NCBI GenBank assembly: GCA_030295235.1
Contig: AP026135.1
Location: forward strand, 537,501 to 601,500
Reading direction: 5' to 3'
DNA: 64,000 nucleotides
Origin: Fistulifera solaris
Lineage: Eukaryota > Bacillariophyta > Bacillariophyceae > Naviculales > Stauroneidaceae
Below are positions 63,003 to 64,000 of the stretch, piece by piece. The notes beneath the pieces were generated by a model. It was not told where the DNA came from. It made no database searches and saw only the letters and a program-made list of their open reading frames with translations. The position numbers were made by a program, and so were the translations under genes. Positions within the stretch are counted from its first letter, which is position 1. Each line of letters opens with the position of its first letter.

Positions 63003-64000
63003 CTAGGTTCCAAAGACTTTGCGATGAAGAGCATTTGGAAGAGTTGCCACCACATCGAGCCAAGGTTGCTCCACAATTACTAGCTCGTCATCTGCAACAA
63101 AGTTCATAAAGAGCATTGCGTTGTAACGATGGCATATTGTACAGGTGACTTCCTTTTCTTCAGTACCACCGGCATCACTGGTCATACTAGCCATAGAAAC
63201 AGATCGTTTGCGCTTCTTGTGTTCTGTCGAGCCTTCTGGAAAGTCGCGACAAGATGTGGGAAATCTTTTTCCAGGTCGAATGCCACCATGGCTCCATACG
63301 TGCCCTGTCATCACAAGGAAGGTGGTGTGTTAGTACTCAAATTCGTTTGAAAAGCTACTAAAATGTGACCATTATCTAAACGTGTGAACCAATTGTGTTT
63401 TAGTCCATGTGAGTAGAACTAGGACGAATCGTTGATCTCGCAGGGATGACAACCCAGAAGGTAAAGGAAGTGGTGAACACTCATACGTCCCGGAATAACT
63501 GTCCTTGCATAGGCGAATTCTGGCTATCATCAACGAGTAAACTTACCACAAAAAAATTGAGTGGGCGCAGCAGGATTAACAGCAATTCTGACAGGAAAGT
63601 CTTTCCTATTTGACAAGGAAAGTGGAAGTGACTCGCCCACGGAAAAGAAATCCCTTTGCTCCAGGTCGACAAAGATCGTTCTTCCAAGTCGAAAACATAG
63701 GGAGCAAAGCTTGCACAGACCACCACAAGCTGTGGGTGATCGGTGTGCAAGAACGCAGCAACTGCAGGTGGATCATCTAGCTCAGGAATGGACCACCAAT
63801 GTACAAAGGTCCCATCAATATCCTTGAATACTTGCACCGAGCCCTTTTCTGAACTAGTTCGCATGATCGAGAACCATTTACCATCGGTAGAGCAAGCAAA
63901 TTCATCATGCGGAAGCATCGATGGCGCATCAGTGTCATCAAGCGCAAATGGAATTGCTGATTGAATCGAAACTTGTGGAACTTTCTTTTCACCTTCGCCA
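63003..64000 (-). CDS. UTP4: UTP4 (Cirhin)-like U3 snoRNP protein, 3' part only
   Basis: Subunit of the t-UTP/UTP-A module for early 18S pre-rRNA processing in the nucleolus. The gene enters from the right edge. Visible WD-like segments: DEFACSTDGKWFSIMRTSSE, VFKDIDGTFVHWWSIPELDD, LVVVCASFAPYVFDLEERSL. One base is missing in A4 at 63643-63646; with it the text continues KDFPVRIAVNPAAPTQFFC. An intron (63546-63305, 242 nt) is likely before the last exon, whose end is diagnostic of UTP4: ICHRYNAMLFMNFVADDELV, IVEQPWLDVVATLP and a final RKVFGT. The N-terminal half lies outside the window. Splicing is inferred. Confidence 0.8.

Noticed and set aside
666-63646. Calling all frame-broken genes pseudogenes
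   Set aside because: Breaks are single bases in homopolymers inside otherwise conserved, often essential genes, without accompanying stops or decay elsewhere, so loss of function is not the best reading.
1-64000. tRNA, rRNA, snRNA, CRISPR array or bacterial-style operon
   Set aside because: No cloverleaf, conserved RNA core or spaced direct-repeat array was seen, and gene structure with introns and targeting peptides is eukaryotic.

Overview
The window looks like nuclear DNA of a photosynthetic stramenopile, most likely a diatom. Genes lie on both strands 40-600 bp apart, introns are few and short (51-150 nt, GT..AG), and codon use is mixed. At least five proteins begin with a signal peptide followed by an Ala-Phe/Trp type cleavage motif, the plastid-targeting signature of diatoms (GyrA, dephospho-CoA kinase, a bestrophin-like channel, a thioredoxin-like protein, an unknown protein; possibly also Maf). 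No rRNA, tRNA, CRISPR array, prophage or intact transposon was seen. The species cannot be fixed from the sequence alone.

Layout. 1-15 kb: a partial gene, uracil-DNA glycosylase, isopentenyl phosphate kinase, a very large DNMT5-type cytosine methyltransferase/SNF2 ATPase, a DEK_C-SWIB-SWIB protein, a small zinc-cluster protein, a 2OG-Fe(II) oxygenase-like protein and a PCID2/Thp1 TREX-2 subunit. 15-32 kb: ADAT1 tRNA adenosine deaminase, a Stn1/RPA32-like protein, Pelota, plastid CoaE, a plastid bestrophin-like channel, the diphthamide factor DPH7, a VWA/alpha-kinase, a Maf pyrophosphatase and mitoribosomal uS5m. 32-46 kb: a QSOX-type sulfhydryl oxidase, two large membrane-anchored glycosyltransferase-like proteins, CIAO1, a plastid thioredoxin-like protein and a spinster-like MFS transporter. 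46-64 kb: a secreted beta-helix-like protein, RCE1, a BMT5-like/zinc-finger fusion, a two-HMG-box protein, an RBM34/Nop12-like protein, an NSF-like single-AAA protein, plastid GyrA, two unknown genes and the 3' part of UTP4.

Two features stand out. First, about half of the genes are broken by single-base frame changes, nearly always in a short homopolymer and mostly one base too few. Restoring one base each time recovers family-typical proteins, so consensus sequencing error is the simplest reading; programmed frameshifting or decay of one allele are alternatives. The listed protein lengths assume that reading. Second, the intergenic spacers carry recurring short palindromes (TCATGACTG hairpins, GTACCGGTAC/GGTACC clusters, TACGGAGTA motifs) and small dispersed repeats.

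Functionally the genes are housekeeping rather than a pathway cluster: translation and RNA (ADAT1, Pelota, DPH7, uS5m, UTP4, RBM34, BMT5-like, PCID2), DNA and chromatin (UNG, DNMT5, SWIB, HMG, Stn1-like, plastid GyrA), plastid supply (CoaE, bestrophin, thioredoxin-like) and the secretory pathway (QSOX, glycosyltransferases, NSF-like, RCE1). Many neighbours are convergent with only 38-115 bp between stop codons.
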